A stretch of DNA of 50,661 nt, taken from NCBI GenBank assembly GCA_964406345.1, contig CAYORK010000008.1, positions 1-50,661 of the forward strand, in the 5' to 3' direction. The position numbers and the translations under genes were made by a program. The notes below the pieces were generated by a model, which had not been told where the DNA came from, did not search any database, and was given only the letters and a program-made list of their open reading frames with translations. Positions 1-9,399 of this stretch are shown one piece after another (position 1 is the first letter of the stretch; each line of letters starts with the position of its first letter). The stretch is from SYAN01 sp964406345 (GTDB lineage Bacteria; Actinomycetota; Actinomycetes; Nanopelagicales; Nanopelagicaceae).

Positions 1-3000
1 ACGATCCAATGTCGGATCGAAAGTCACAGTCAATGTGTGTGTTCCGGGGTCAAGGATCGTTCCCGCACCTGGGCTATATGTAAATCGGCCAGTGGTATTC
101 GCTCGGGCATTGAGTTGTGTCGAGGAGAGAGGAGTTGGGTAGACGATTGACGCTGGGTTATTCCACGTCAAGACAGTCTGATAGCGCAACTCCAAGACTC
201 GGATTCGCACGGTGGTCGAGATCGAGTTGTAGGTATTGAAATCCGTAGGGTTCAAGGTCACAGACAACGTGTGACGCCCAACGGGCAAGACTGTCCCAAG
301 GGCTGGCGAATAGACCAAGGTGCCGGGAACACTTCCGACGGCGTTCAATTGCGTTGCAGAGAGCGGCGTCGGATTGAAGATATCGGCGGGGTCGATCCAA
401 GTAATTGTCGGGTTCAATTTGGCTGGAGCACTATTGCCGCCACCGTTGTTCTGATTGTTATTGCCCCCACCTGCGACGGTGATGGTGAAACTTCGAGACG
501 CAGTATTCGAGGCATTGAGGTTGGTCGTCGATGGCGACGAAGCTGAGACAGTACAAGTTCCTAACGCCTTAGCCCGAACTGCTGAAGAGACGATTTCACA
601 AATGGACGCATCCGCAGTACTTAGATCAACATTCTGCGACTTGTCGTTTGTGGTGGAAGTTGCCTGGTTCGGATCATTGAGAACCATGTTGCTGAGGGCG
701 GCGAGAGTGACCACTTGATTTGCCTTGTTTACCGTGACGGACCCTGCAACATGACTGAATGTGTAATTCGTTGCCGAACCTCCACTGCACGTCACTGTCA
801 AGCCACTGGTACCCGCATTCGTTGAAACTGTGTAAGTAGTGGTGCAAGTTGGGGAGGAATATCCAGCTGCATTTCCACTGTTCTCTCCCGCTATGAATCC
901 AGTAACAGTCGCGCTGAGCGCGGGCACAGGATCGCCGTAAGAGACTGTGTGCGAACTTGCCGTTGCCACAAGTTGCTTTGCCAATGCAATAACGGTTATC
1001 GAGAGTGCGGTCGTGGTTTCAGCAAATGAGGAATTCTCGGCAACCGTGGCGGTGAAAGTACAGGTTCCAATACCGGAAAAAGTGACTGTCGCTGATTCGG
1101 ATGTTCCAACTTGCGCGGCGGAACAGACCGAACCACTTGTTCTCGTGAAGGTCAGAGATCCCGCGCCAATGTCGGTGCTTGTCGCCGAGCGAGGGCTGCG
1201 TGTCCCATTGGTTTGTTCGAAGACTACGTACGCGGTGATGGTCTCCCCGTATGTCACCGTAACGGTGCGTGACTCAGGATCCGATGAAGTAAAGCCAAAT
1301 ATCTTCAAGACTCGATCTGTCTTTGGTGCAGAGGTGGTGAAGTTCGAACTGGAGGCAAGCCCACCTTGCCCGCCGCCACCAGAGCCTGCAGCACTAGAAG
1401 TTGCAGCAACCGTGCACGAATACTGCGTCGCACTACTCAGTCCCGTCACTGTAATCGGCGATGAGGAACCAGTTGCCGTTCGAGAAGATCCCCCACCCGT
1501 TGGCGTACAAGTCACGGTGTAGGAAATTGTGACGCCCGCGCCTTGGGAGACAGGGTTGAATGCCACAGAAGCTGAGTTCGATCCCGGAGTGACGACCACC
1601 CCAGTCGGAGTGTCTGGTCTGGTGACGAAGGATTTGATCACACCTTCACCAATATCTGGGCCGCGAACTGCCCTCACGCGATAGTAATACCGCGTTCCAT
1701 CGGAAAGGCCTGACGCAAGACTTACGACTCGGAGAGCAGAGCTTCCTGAGCCTGAACCTGAACCCGGGATGGAAATCGTGGCGCTGGAACTTGTTGCCAA
1801 TGTCGAACTGGTTCCGTAGATGACCACCACCGCTGCCGTGTCTGGCGAGCCAATGTTTGGCGTGAAAGAGCCGACCAGCTGAGCAGTCGTCGTCGTAACG
1901 CTGTCAGATAAGACATCATCCGTTACGGCAGCCGGCAAGCTGACCACGGTAATCAGAGCAGTCGTGCGTGCTTCGAGGTAGTTCTCATCGGCTTCCTTGA
2001 CTGCCGTCACAACACAACTGCCTTGAGAATTACCAGTCAAAGTTTGGCCAGCTATGGAACATCGGGAGTTATCAGAGGTGTAAAGCACATTTCCGGTTCC
2101 TGAGCCACCTGTCGCGTTGAGAGTGATGGAGCCTCCAACAACGACTCGGGAGTCAGCCAGTGAGATGACCTGCGATGCAGGATTGATAAAGAAGGACTTG
2201 GTGACCGGATCCGCAGGGTTATACGAACTATTTCCCGGTTGCGATGCCGTCAAGATGCAAGTACCAGCTTTGAGGATCACAACCCGAAATCCACTTACGG
2301 TACAAACACTTGGGTCCTCGGACGTATAAGTGAGAGTGAGGTTTGCCGAGGACGTCTCCGAAGTCAAGGTGAATGAGTCGGAGACTCCTGGCGTGAAATT
2401 CCTGTCATCGATATCTGGGAACGAAATCGTCTGATTCAACATCGTCTTCACAGTAAAGCTCAAGATCGAGCCCGAAGAGGTGATCGTTCCTACACTCGTC
2501 GTGGAGTGGTAATTGAATCGATAGTAGTAAGTCGTGTTGACAGTAGGGGTGATATCGATACCGGCTTCTTCTGCCGTACTTCGAGTTCGAGTGAAGTCAG
2601 AGAAGTTGATACTGATTTGTTGCGGAAACGAACCCGACACCAACAGGTAATCATTGTAGGAATCTTGCGCCTCTCGTGTTTCGAGATCACTAGCAGGGTC
2701 CTCGGTAAGCATCACCGTGCGCACGTTTGAAAGGAGGTTAGGTGATGTGCTCACCGAGAAGGAAACGTAGGTAGTGTTTCCGTTCGGGTCAATGGTTCCG
2801 CTCAAAACTGCAAAGGGAGACGTGCTCGCGACACTGGTGGGTGAATCGGTGGTTAGGGTCACTGTCCCCACCGGCTCCGTAGTAACGAACGACAGAGTTT
2901 GACCCACAATCGAGCCAACACGAGCGCGGAAGTAGTAAACGGTTCCACTATTCAAGCCGGTCAAGCTCCTGCTGATACTGAAGGGGTCAGTCGCATTGGA

Positions 3001-4665
3001 TGTAGTTGAAACTCCGGTCGGTGAGACAGTATTGGTCAATGCGCTCGGGGAAGTGCCGTAGTCGAAGAAGATTTGTTGTCCAGAATTCCCATTCGGGTCA
3101 ATCAAACCATTCAAGGTGGCAGCCGCATCACCGACACTTGTCGCGGGATAGGTCTGGACTTCGATTGGCAGCGCCTCGGTGCCATTACTGGACGTGACGG
3201 TGTTGGAACCACAGGTCTGTGTGATCGTAGTCTTTGGAACATATCCCGCAGTACTTGAACCCACGATTGCATCTCCAATGTACGCGCGGGCAGTGTTATC
3301 AAATGATTGCGAGCCACTCGCGCACTTTGGAATGAGCATGGTGTAGCGCACTTCTGCCTTACGTCCCGCACCAATGGTGATGGGACCGGGTATGGTCAGT
3401 TGGCCTGTTGACGAGGTGCTTGCACCGCGGATCGTTACCTGAGTTGAGTCTGAAGCCGATGTAAAGGTCCGAAGTGTCATTGTCGTAGTCGAATCAAAGA
3501 GAACGCCCGAAGTAGGGATATCCAGGAGCCGATCCACTGTTACGGCGCTGCTGCCGGAGTTTTGAACAGTGACTACATATGGGACCTTGATGTAATCACC
3601 AGAGAGGCTTCCCGTTGAGACGGCACTATCTTGTGCCTTCGCCACGGTGACATTGGAGAAATTGACCGTCGTCAGGTTGGCGTCGCTCGACAATGAATTC
3701 AATGAAGTGACATCTGTATGTTTCATTTGCTGACCACTAGCGATCTGCGCGATGGGGAGCATCTTCACGGCGGCTGCTGTCTTTCCTATCACTTGAAATG
3801 TGTAGGTCGCGGTGTAGTCGGCCCGCTTCGCACGGCTCTTGATTGCATCAAGTTTCGTAGTGAGATTCGATACCAGGAGCTGATCGGAAAAAGTCGTCAG
3901 ATTTGCTGCGGTACTTCCACCACTAATCGAGTAGACGACCCTGGTACCAACTAACTTCATTGCCCTAGTGGGAAAACTGGACCTGGGCGCAGGGCTCAAC
4001 CACATGGAGTCAAAGTCAGGTGATCCACCCGCTCCGACGACACCCGTGTTGCCAACTACTGTGACTGTAAAAGTTTCTCCAAGACTTGGAATGGTCCCTA
4101 CTGTTACTGAAGTGACTTTGTTGGGGGAAGCCTTGATCGTTTCCCTGACACGTGAAAAGGTGTATTGGCACTCGTAGACGAGATCACTTGCCTTAGCTAT
4201 AGAGGGAGGGGCGGAGTAAACCTTGACGGTGTGGCCTTGGGCAGCTGTAGTGGGCTTTGTCGCCTTGAGGAGAAAGAAAGCCGTCTGAGTGTCATTGCCT
4301 GCAAAGGGTCTCAACACCTGCTGGCCATCGAGAGGGTTTGCGAGAGATACGGAACCACCCGAGAAGTTCTCGAGAGTGATCCAGAGACCAGACTTGATCG
4401 TTGCGCTAGATTGAACGTGGACGCGATACCCCACGAAGGAAGCATCGATGTTCTGATTCTGTCCAGAGTCGATATAAAAGGCGTTACCGTGACTCGGAGT
4501 TACTTGGATTCCATTGCGGGCAGCTTGTGAAGCGGAGCAGGCGTTGGCTGCCGCTGCTGATGCCGAGGGCGCTGTCTCAGCAGGGGTATCGATAGGACCA
4601 AGAATTGTGAGCACAAGCAGGGCCACCAGGCAGGAACGGACTCGAGTGCGCCAATTCGTCAGAAT
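1..4665 (-). CDS. Giant secreted multidomain surface protein (Ig-like/FnIII/MBG modules), 3' end outside window
   Basis: One uninterrupted minus-strand frame runs from about 4665 off the left edge, over 1,550 codons without a stop. The N-terminus reads as a signal peptide: basic n-region (NWRTRVR), hydrophobic core (LVALLVLTIL), then a small-residue stretch. Counting from codon 4663-4665: residues about 35-490 are a non-repetitive extracellular region; about 495-730 hold two FnIII-like modules sharing the motif 'IDPNGN'; about 742-902 two bacterial Ig-like modules ending in C-x-V/L-TA; about 910-1015 another FnIII-like module; about 1017-1102 a clear FnIII domain; about 1229-1315 an MBG-like domain (SYGDPVPALSA). 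An Asn/Gly-rich linker and two tandem ~78-residue repeats (PTPLSxTQLNA) reach the edge. No ATG, GTG or TTG lies between the upstream stop (4678-4680) and the signal peptide; ATT 4663-4665 has a GAGGGG motif 8 bases upstream. The first GTG (4624-4626) would remove the basic n-region. Probable adhesin or cell-wall protein; anchoring is unknown because the C-terminus is missing. Confidence 0.85.
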   Translation of the reverse strand, partial: MLTNWRTRVRSCLVALLVLTILGPIDTPAETAPSASAAAANACSASQAARNGIQVTPSHGNAFYIDSGQNQNIDASFVGYRVHVQSSATIKSGLWITLENFSGGSVSLANPLDGQQVLRPFAGNDTQTAFFLLKATKPTTAAQGHTVKVYSAPPSIAKASDLVYECQYTFSRVRETIKASPNKVTSVTVGTIPSLGETFTVTVVGNTGVVGAGGSPDFDSMWLSPAPRSSFPTRAMKLVGTRVVYSISGGSTAANLTTFSDQLLVSNLTTKLDAIKSRAKRADYTATYTFQVIGKTAAAVKMLPIAQIASGQQMKHTDVTSLNSLSSDANLTTVNFSNVTVAKAQDSAVSTGSLSGDYIKVPYVVTVQNSGSSAVTVDRLLDIPTSGVLFDSTTTMTLRTFTSASDSTQVTIRGASTSSTGQLTIPGPITIGAGRKAEVRYTMLIPKCASGSQSFDNTARAYIGDAIVGSSTAGYVPKTTITQTCGSNTVTSSNGTEALPIEVQTYPATSVGDAAATLNGLIDPNGNSGQQIFFDYGTSPSALTNTVSPTGVSTTSNATDPFSISRSLTGLNSGTVYYFRARVGSIVGQTLSFVTTEPVGTVTLTTDSPTSVASTSPFAVLSGTIDPNGNTTYVSFSVSTSPNLLSNVRTVMLTEDPASDLETREAQDSYNDYLLVSGSFPQQISINFSDFTRTRSTAEEAGIDITPTVNTTYYYRFNYHSTTSVGTITSSGSILSFTVKTMLNQTISFPDIDDRNFTPGVSDSFTLTSETSSANLTLTYTSEDPSVCTVSGFRVVILKAGTCILTASQPGNSSYNPADPVTKSFFINPASQVISLADSRVVVGGSITLNATGGSGTGNVLYTSDNSRCSIAGQTLTGNSQGSCVVTAVKEADENYLEARTTALITVVSLPAAVTDDVLSDSVTTTTAQLVGSFTPNIGSPDTAAVVVIYGTSSTLATSSSATISIPGSGSGSGSSALRVVSLASGLSDGTRYYYRVRAVRGPDIGEGVIKSFVTRPDTPTGVVVTPGSNSASVAFNPVSQGAGVTISYTVTCTPTGGGSSRTATGSSSPITVTGLSSATQYSCTVAATSSAAGSGGGGQGGLASSSNFTTSAPKTDRVLKIFGFTSSDPESRTVTVTYGETITAYVVFEQTNGTRSPRSATSTDIGAGSLTFTRTSGSVCSAAQVGTSESATVTFSGIGTCTFTATVAENSSFAETTTALSITVIALAKQLVATASSHTVSYGDPVPALSATVTGFIAGENSGNAAGYSSPTCTTTYTVSTNAGTSGLTVTCSGGSATNYTFSHVAGSVTVNKANQVVTLAALSNMVLNDPNQATSTTNDKSQNVDLSTADASICEIVSSAVRAKALGTCTVSASSPSTTNLNASNTASRSFTITVAGGGNNNQNNGGGNSAPAKLNPTITWIDPADIFNPTPLSATQLNAVGSVPGTLVYSPALGTVLPVGRHTLSVTLNPTDFNTYNSISTTVRIRVLELRYQTVLTWNNPASIVYPTPLSSTQLNARANTTGRFTYSPGAGTILDPGTHTLTVTFDPTLDR

Positions 4666-4745
4666 TTCAAATACCCCTCAATCCTTGCGATGTGACACAA
4701 AACTTATCGCACTCTCACCCCCACATCACCCATTTGGGCGGTAAG

Positions 4746-5813
4746 TCAGGACTCCGGGGCGATTCGGCGAGTAACCCTGAGGAGGAGATTTCGAGCCGTA
4801 TGTTCGTCGCCCACGAATTCAACGATCTCTACAGAGTAGTGAGATTCCCGGAGATGACGGGCTCGCAACGCGTCGGTTGCAAGGTCGAGTAGACGTTCAT
4901 CGACGATTCCATCATTCCCAAAGAAAGTGAGCTTCTTCACTTCTTCTATGGCCTCGGCGGGACGCGTTTGGTGACAGCAAGGCACGATGAGAGCGATCTC
5001 TGGACGAGATTTAAGAACGAAATCGATCACTTCATCGGTGGCAGTGTCGCATGCATGGAGAGTCAAGATGATGTCCGCCTTGACCGGCTCCGAGTCCTTG
5101 ATGGTTGATTGCAGAAATGAGATGTCAGATAGCCCAGCCGCTTTCGCAATGCGGGTCGACTTCGCGACGAGATCAGCATCTCTCTCAATTCCTACGGTAG
5201 AGACATCGAACTTCATGGAGAGGAATGCGTGGACGGCATAGGTAAAGGCGGCACTCCCCGACGCTAGGTCGACCACTCTGAGTTTGCTCGCCTCTTTGAA
5301 ACGAGAGAGCGGAGATTCGAGGATTCTTAGGAGCTGATCGATCTGGATGTACTTGTCCCGAGCCGTGGGCTTGATTCTTCCGGATGAGTCCGAGAATTCG
5401 AGCGCACGGAAGACTGGATGGTTCTCTGGAAGGACGCGTTCCTTCTGCCGATCATGACTGAGGACGCGCTCAAGTCGAGTCTTGCTCACCCCGACGACAG
5501 CTTCTTCTTTCTTCGTGATCTGAATCTGATAACTCTCACTTGTCGAATCGATGATGAGATTTGCAAAGCCGGAGTCCAGCAAACTATGGATTGCCGGTGA
5601 ATGCGGTTCAAGATTCGTAGTGAAGTCTTTCCTGCCATCATGAGCGACGCTTTGGATGAGAATCTGACCTTTGATCTCTACGGGACGAAGGTCTACTCGT
5701 TGGAAATCAGGAGACTTTCCTTTTCGTTTCCCAGTGAATATCGCCCGGACGAAATCGTCTCGAAGGATGCGATCTCTCGCCTCGCTCAAGGCATCTTCAA
5801 TAGTTCGCTTCAT
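4746..5813 (-). CDS. Class I SAM-dependent methyltransferase, Methyltransf_32-like
   Basis: A 355-residue protein. The ATG at 5811-5813 overlaps the xerC stop as ATGA, which fixes the start; longer frames upstream lie inside xerC and do not look like protein. The C-terminal half has the Rossmann SAM-binding motif VVDLASGSAAF, followed by VGIERD and the signature LHACDTATD with a downstream PCCH motif. LHACDTATD is typical of the family that includes GSTCD and METTL25 homologues. The N-terminal ~150 residues are family-specific and contain no domain I recognise. The substrate is unknown; an RNA or protein target is possible. It is translationally coupled to the recombinase gene upstream. Confidence 0.75.
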   Translation of the reverse strand: MKRTIEDALSEARDRILRDDFVRAIFTGKRKGKSPDFQRVDLRPVEIKGQILIQSVAHDGRKDFTTNLEPHSPAIHSLLDSGFANLIIDSTSESYQIQITKKEEAVVGVSKTRLERVLSHDRQKERVLPENHPVFRALEFSDSSGRIKPTARDKYIQIDQLLRILESPLSRFKEASKLRVVDLASGSAAFTYAVHAFLSMKFDVSTVGIERDADLVAKSTRIAKAAGLSDISFLQSTIKDSEPVKADIILTLHACDTATDEVIDFVLKSRPEIALIVPCCHQTRPAEAIEEVKKLTFFGNDGIVDERLLDLATDALRARHLRESHYSVEIVEFVGDEHTARNLLLRVTRRIAPES

Positions 5814-6709
5814 GCCCGTGGATGCGCCTGCTCGTAGACCTCTTTGAGTCTCTCCTCCGAGACATGGGTATAGATCTGAGTAGTGGCAAGAGATGAGTGA
5901 CCTAAGAGCTCTTGCACGGTGCGAAGGTCCGCTCCCCCTTCGATGAGATGGGTCGCTGCGCTGTGACGAAGTGCGTGCGGCCCGAGGCGACGCGAAGGAT
6001 CGATTGCTTCCGTCGCTTTGTAGACCACTTCTCGAACTGTCCTCGGATCGATGCGCTTTCCTCTTCTTCCAATGAAGAGGGCTCGCTCTACACCCTTGAT
6101 CAATTTCGCCCGCTGTTCGATCCATGACTCGAGAGCCTTCTGCGCGGGAATCCCAAAGGGGGCAACTCGTTCGCGATTCCCCTTACCTGTGACTCGAATG
6201 GTGTTCCGTTCGAAGTCGACATCACCGAGGTCTAGACCCGTTAGCTCAGATACGCGGATCCCTGAGGAATAGAGAAGTTCCACCATGGCAAGATCGCGAA
6301 GGCGAAGAGGGTCTCCGGTGTCCGAGAAGACGCTTTCGAGCGAAGTGAATGCAACTTCGAGATCCTTTGCCTTGATCGTCTCCGGAAGGGATCGTTGGGG
6401 TTTCGGTGCGCGCAGTTGGAGACCAATGTCGGTATCGATCCAACCGTTATGTGCTGCCCAATAGGTGAATGCCTTGATCGAGGCGACGCGTCGAATGATC
6501 GTCGACCTCGCTGCGCCCTTGCTCTGTTGATTGGCAAGCCAAGATCGCAGGTGATCGAGGGTCAACTCCTTGAACTCGGTGATCCCAAGGACGTTGATAT
6601 GGAGAAGAAGGGATTCAAGGTCTGCGAGATAGGCGCGGATCGAATTGTCAGAGAGATTGCGCTCGAGGATCAGGTGTTCCCGATAACCCTTGAGCAATTC
6701 CTCGGACAT
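5810..6709 (-). CDS. xerC: Tyrosine recombinase, XerC/XerD type
   Basis: The 299-residue length is normal for Xer proteins. An N-terminal SAM-like core-binding domain (about residues 1-90) precedes the catalytic domain. All catalytic residues are visible: Arg152 (SSGIRVSEL), Lys176 (TGKGNRE), His245 and Arg248 (HALRHSAATH), His271 (LLGHSSLATTQ) and nucleophile Tyr280 (IYTHVS). Xer proteins resolve chromosome dimers at dif with FtsK. The gene begins 9 bases after the cimA stop and overlaps the methyltransferase by 4 bases, so it may be read from the amino acid operon. XerC rather than XerD is my best guess; the two are hard to separate by eye. No attachment site or phage gene is nearby, so this looks like the housekeeping enzyme. 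Confidence 0.85.
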   Translation of the reverse strand: MSEELLKGYREHLILERNLSDNSIRAYLADLESLLLHINVLGITEFKELTLDHLRSWLANQQSKGAARSTIIRRVASIKAFTYWAAHNGWIDTDIGLQLRAPKPQRSLPETIKAKDLEVAFTSLESVFSDTGDPLRLRDLAMVELLYSSGIRVSELTGLDLGDVDFERNTIRVTGKGNRERVAPFGIPAQKALESWIEQRAKLIKGVERALFIGRRGKRIDPRTVREVVYKATEAIDPSRRLGPHALRHSAATHLIEGGADLRTVQELLGHSSLATTQIYTHVSEERLKEVYEQAHPRA

Positions 6710-6718
6710 GGCTGAAGG

Positions 6719-8308
6719 TTACTCGGGGCGCGTTCCCATCCCAAGAAGACCATAAGTGATCGCATCTTCGAGCGCATAGGCAGAGGCAACGATGACGTTC
6801 TCGTGCACACCCACAGTGCTCCACTCTCGAACGCCATCACTTGTCTCGATAAGAACGCGAGTGACTGCATCCGTTCCTGCATTTCCCTCAAGGATGCGCA
6901 CTTTGTAATCGGTGAGTTCTAGTCGCTTGAGCTCTGGGTAGATCTGCTCAAGTCCTACACGTAGCGCGTTGTCGAGCGCGTTGACCGGACCATTTCCATT
7001 TCCTGTCGCTTCAAGGGTACGACCCCTGGCTTCAATCGTGATGCTCGCCCGTGAGGTGACGACATCATGCTCGTCTTTCTCAACCACAGTCTCCCAGTGC
7101 TTGATAGTGAAATAGGTAGTCGGTTTACCGTCGAGCTCTTCGCGAAGGAGGAGTTCAAAGGAGGCATCGGCAGCTTCGAAGGTGTATCCGCGAAGTTCCA
7201 TCGCTTTGACGCGATCGACGACGCGAGAGACTGCCTCTTTGTTCTGCCCGACATCGATGCCAAGTTCTTGTGACTTGAGTTCAATAGAAGCACGCCCCGC
7301 CATGTCAGAGACGAGCATTCGCATGTCATTGCCGACAGATGCAGGGTCCTCATGTTGATAGAGATTGGGGTCGACCTTGATCGCGCTGGCATGGAGTCCC
7401 GCCTTATGTGCGAAGGCTGAGATGCCGACATATGGCTGACGAGCGCTCGGCGCGACATTGGTGACCTCGGCGACTGCATGTGAAATTCGGAAAGCCTCTT
7501 CGAGTTTGCCCTCAGGAAGGACTTGTTGCTTCTTCTTCAGCTGGAGGTTCGCAACGATCGAGACAAGGTCTGCATTTCCGGTTCGCTCACCATATCCATT
7601 GAGGGTCCCTTGGACATGAGTGGCTCCGGCAGCGACTGCGGCGAGTGAGTTCGCGACTGCGCACCCAGTGTCGTTATGGCAATGGATACCAAGTCGCGCA
7701 CCCGAGTTGGAGAGGATGTCGTGGGTGATCTCTGCGATCTCATCAGGGAGCATGCCGCCATTGGTGTCGCAGAGTGCGATCACGTCAGCACCAGCTTCCG
7801 CAGCAGCCTTGACGACTTCGAGTGCGTAGTTGCGATTATCGCGATAACCATCGAAGAAGTGCTCGGCATCGAGGAATACTCGCTGTCCACCTTCCTTGAG
7901 GAACTGGATCGAATCCTTGATCATCGCAAGGTTCTCATCAAGGCTCGTCTTGAGGGCGAGATCGACGTGGCGATCATGAGCCTTCGCGACGAGCGTCACC
8001 ACTGGTGCACCCGAATCTTGAAGCGCACGCAGGAGTGCGTCATCTGCTGCCTTTACGCCTGCTCGACGTGTGGCACCGAATGCGACCAGAGTGGCGTTCT
8101 TGAATGCGATTTCCTTTGCTGCACGTTGAAAGAACTCGGTATCCCTCGGATTCGCGCCAGGCCAACCGCCTTCTATGAAGCCCACACCAAGGTCATCGAG
8201 ATGGCGAGCGATGGTTATCTTGTCGTGAACCGAGAGATTCAAACCCTCCTGCTGCGCACCATCACGAAGGGTGGTGTCGTAGATGTGGAAGGCATCAGAG
8301 ATCGCCAT
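6719..8308 (-). CDS. cimA: (R)-citramalate synthase
   Basis: Condenses pyruvate and acetyl-CoA to citramalate, the threonine-independent entry to isoleucine. It is 529 residues: an HMGL-like TIM barrel opening with YDTTLRDGAQQEG (Arg15-Asp16) and the metal-binding GIHCHND motif, then a LeuA-type C-terminal regulatory dimer domain, the usual site of end-product inhibition. The length and N-terminus fit the bacterial CimA family (TIGR00977 type) better than LeuA. The ATG at 8306-8308 shares one base with the ilvE stop (TGATG), which fixes the start and implies translational coupling. It is the last biosynthetic gene of the ilv operon; LeuB, upstream, can act on the 3-methylmalate of this route. 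Confidence 0.9.
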   Translation of the reverse strand: MAISDAFHIYDTTLRDGAQQEGLNLSVHDKITIARHLDDLGVGFIEGGWPGANPRDTEFFQRAAKEIAFKNATLVAFGATRRAGVKAADDALLRALQDSGAPVVTLVAKAHDRHVDLALKTSLDENLAMIKDSIQFLKEGGQRVFLDAEHFFDGYRDNRNYALEVVKAAAEAGADVIALCDTNGGMLPDEIAEITHDILSNSGARLGIHCHNDTGCAVANSLAAVAAGATHVQGTLNGYGERTGNADLVSIVANLQLKKKQQVLPEGKLEEAFRISHAVAEVTNVAPSARQPYVGISAFAHKAGLHASAIKVDPNLYQHEDPASVGNDMRMLVSDMAGRASIELKSQELGIDVGQNKEAVSRVVDRVKAMELRGYTFEAADASFELLLREELDGKPTTYFTIKHWETVVEKDEHDVVTSRASITIEARGRTLEATGNGNGPVNALDNALRVGLEQIYPELKRLELTDYKVRILEGNAGTDAVTRVLIETSDGVREWSTVGVHENVIVASAYALEDAITYGLLGMGTRPE

Positions 8309-9393
8309 CAGTCGACCTTCACGATCCAACCGTGCTTATCTGGGATCTCGCCATGTTGGATACCAAGGAGGTGCTCGCGGATTTGCATCGCGATCGGTGC
8401 GCTCTTGCCATCGCCATTGGTCCAATTACCTTGAGCGCTCTTCGCACCGCCGACGATGGAAATCACTGCTGCAGTTCCACATGCGAAGACTTCGGTGATC
8501 TCTCCGCTCTTCACGCCTTCACGCCATTCGTCGACGGAGATCATCCCCTCTTCGACTTTGTATCCGAGATCGCGAGCGACAGTGAGAATGGAATCCCGTG
8601 TAATGCCAGGAAGGAGTGTTCCGGTGAGCTTTGGCGTGAAGATGGTGGCGTCTTTGCCTGAACCCTTTACGAAACAAAGGTTCATCCCGCCCATCTCTTC
8701 AATCCACTTCTTCTCGATCGCATCGAGCCAGACAACTTGCTCGCACCCTTGCTCGGCTGCCGCCTTCTGTGCCATCAAGGACGCTGCATAGTTGCCGCCG
8801 CACTTGACCTCACCAGTTCCGCCGGGGGCGGCGCGGATGTAATCAGTCGAGATCCAGACTGTGACTGGCTTCTTTGGATCGAAGTATGCACCGACCGGAG
8901 TTGCGATCACTGAGAAGGTCGCTTCATTAGTGGGACGGACACCGATTGCTACTTCAGAGGCGAACATGAAGGGGCGGATGTAGAGGGCCTCGCCTGGATT
9001 TCCAGGTACCCATCCCTTGTCGATCGAGACGAGTTGTTTCACGGAGTCGACGAAGAAGTCCTCTGGGATCTCTGGAAGAGCCATCCGCTTTGCGCCACGA
9101 TTGAAGCGCTTCGCATTCTCGTAAGGTCGAAAGAGCGCGACAGAGCCATCTTTCCAGCGATAAGCCTTCATTCCCTCGAAGATCTCTTGCGCGTAATGGA
9201 AGACAAGAGAAGCAGGATCGAGGACGAGAGGCCCGTAGGCCTTCAACTCGCCATCGCCCCAACCAGATTCGGCCTTCCATGTCGCCAAGACCATGTGGTC
9301 GGTGAAGTACTTACCAAAGCCAGGATTGGCAACGCGTTCACCGCGGACGTTTTCTGGAGTGGGATTCGCTGAGGGATGTCGGTTGAGTCTCAT
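8308..9393 (-). CDS. ilvE: Branched-chain amino acid aminotransferase
   Basis: A PLP-dependent fold-type IV enzyme that performs the last transamination in Ile, Val and Leu synthesis with glutamate. The 361 residues match the actinobacterial IlvE length. Visible motifs: QEIFEGMKAYR near the N-terminus, the EVKCGGNYA segment carrying the PLP lysine, and the C-terminal phosphate-binding FACGTAAVI. The gene starts 6 bases after the leuB stop and its stop overlaps the cimA start. All key motifs appear intact. Confidence 0.95.
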   Translation of the reverse strand: MRLNRHPSANPTPENVRGERVANPGFGKYFTDHMVLATWKAESGWGDGELKAYGPLVLDPASLVFHYAQEIFEGMKAYRWKDGSVALFRPYENAKRFNRGAKRMALPEIPEDFFVDSVKQLVSIDKGWVPGNPGEALYIRPFMFASEVAIGVRPTNEATFSVIATPVGAYFDPKKPVTVWISTDYIRAAPGGTGEVKCGGNYAASLMAQKAAAEQGCEQVVWLDAIEKKWIEEMGGMNLCFVKGSGKDATIFTPKLTGTLLPGITRDSILTVARDLGYKVEEGMISVDEWREGVKSGEITEVFACGTAAVISIVGGAKSAQGNWTNGDGKSAPIAMQIREHLLGIQHGEIPDKHGWIVKVD

Positions 9394-9399
9394 CGATAC

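Noticed and set aside
5810..6709. Integrase of a prophage or integrative element
   Set aside because: The protein has Xer length and motifs, and no phage genes, tRNA-end duplication or att repeats lie near it.
7676..8434. 252-codon plus-strand ORF antisense to cimA/ilvE
   Set aside because: It is the opposite-strand shadow of well-supported genes, has no family-like motifs and is rich in unlikely composition; other long plus-strand frames at 11695-12465, 32972-33778 and 37402-38016 were rejected for the same reason.
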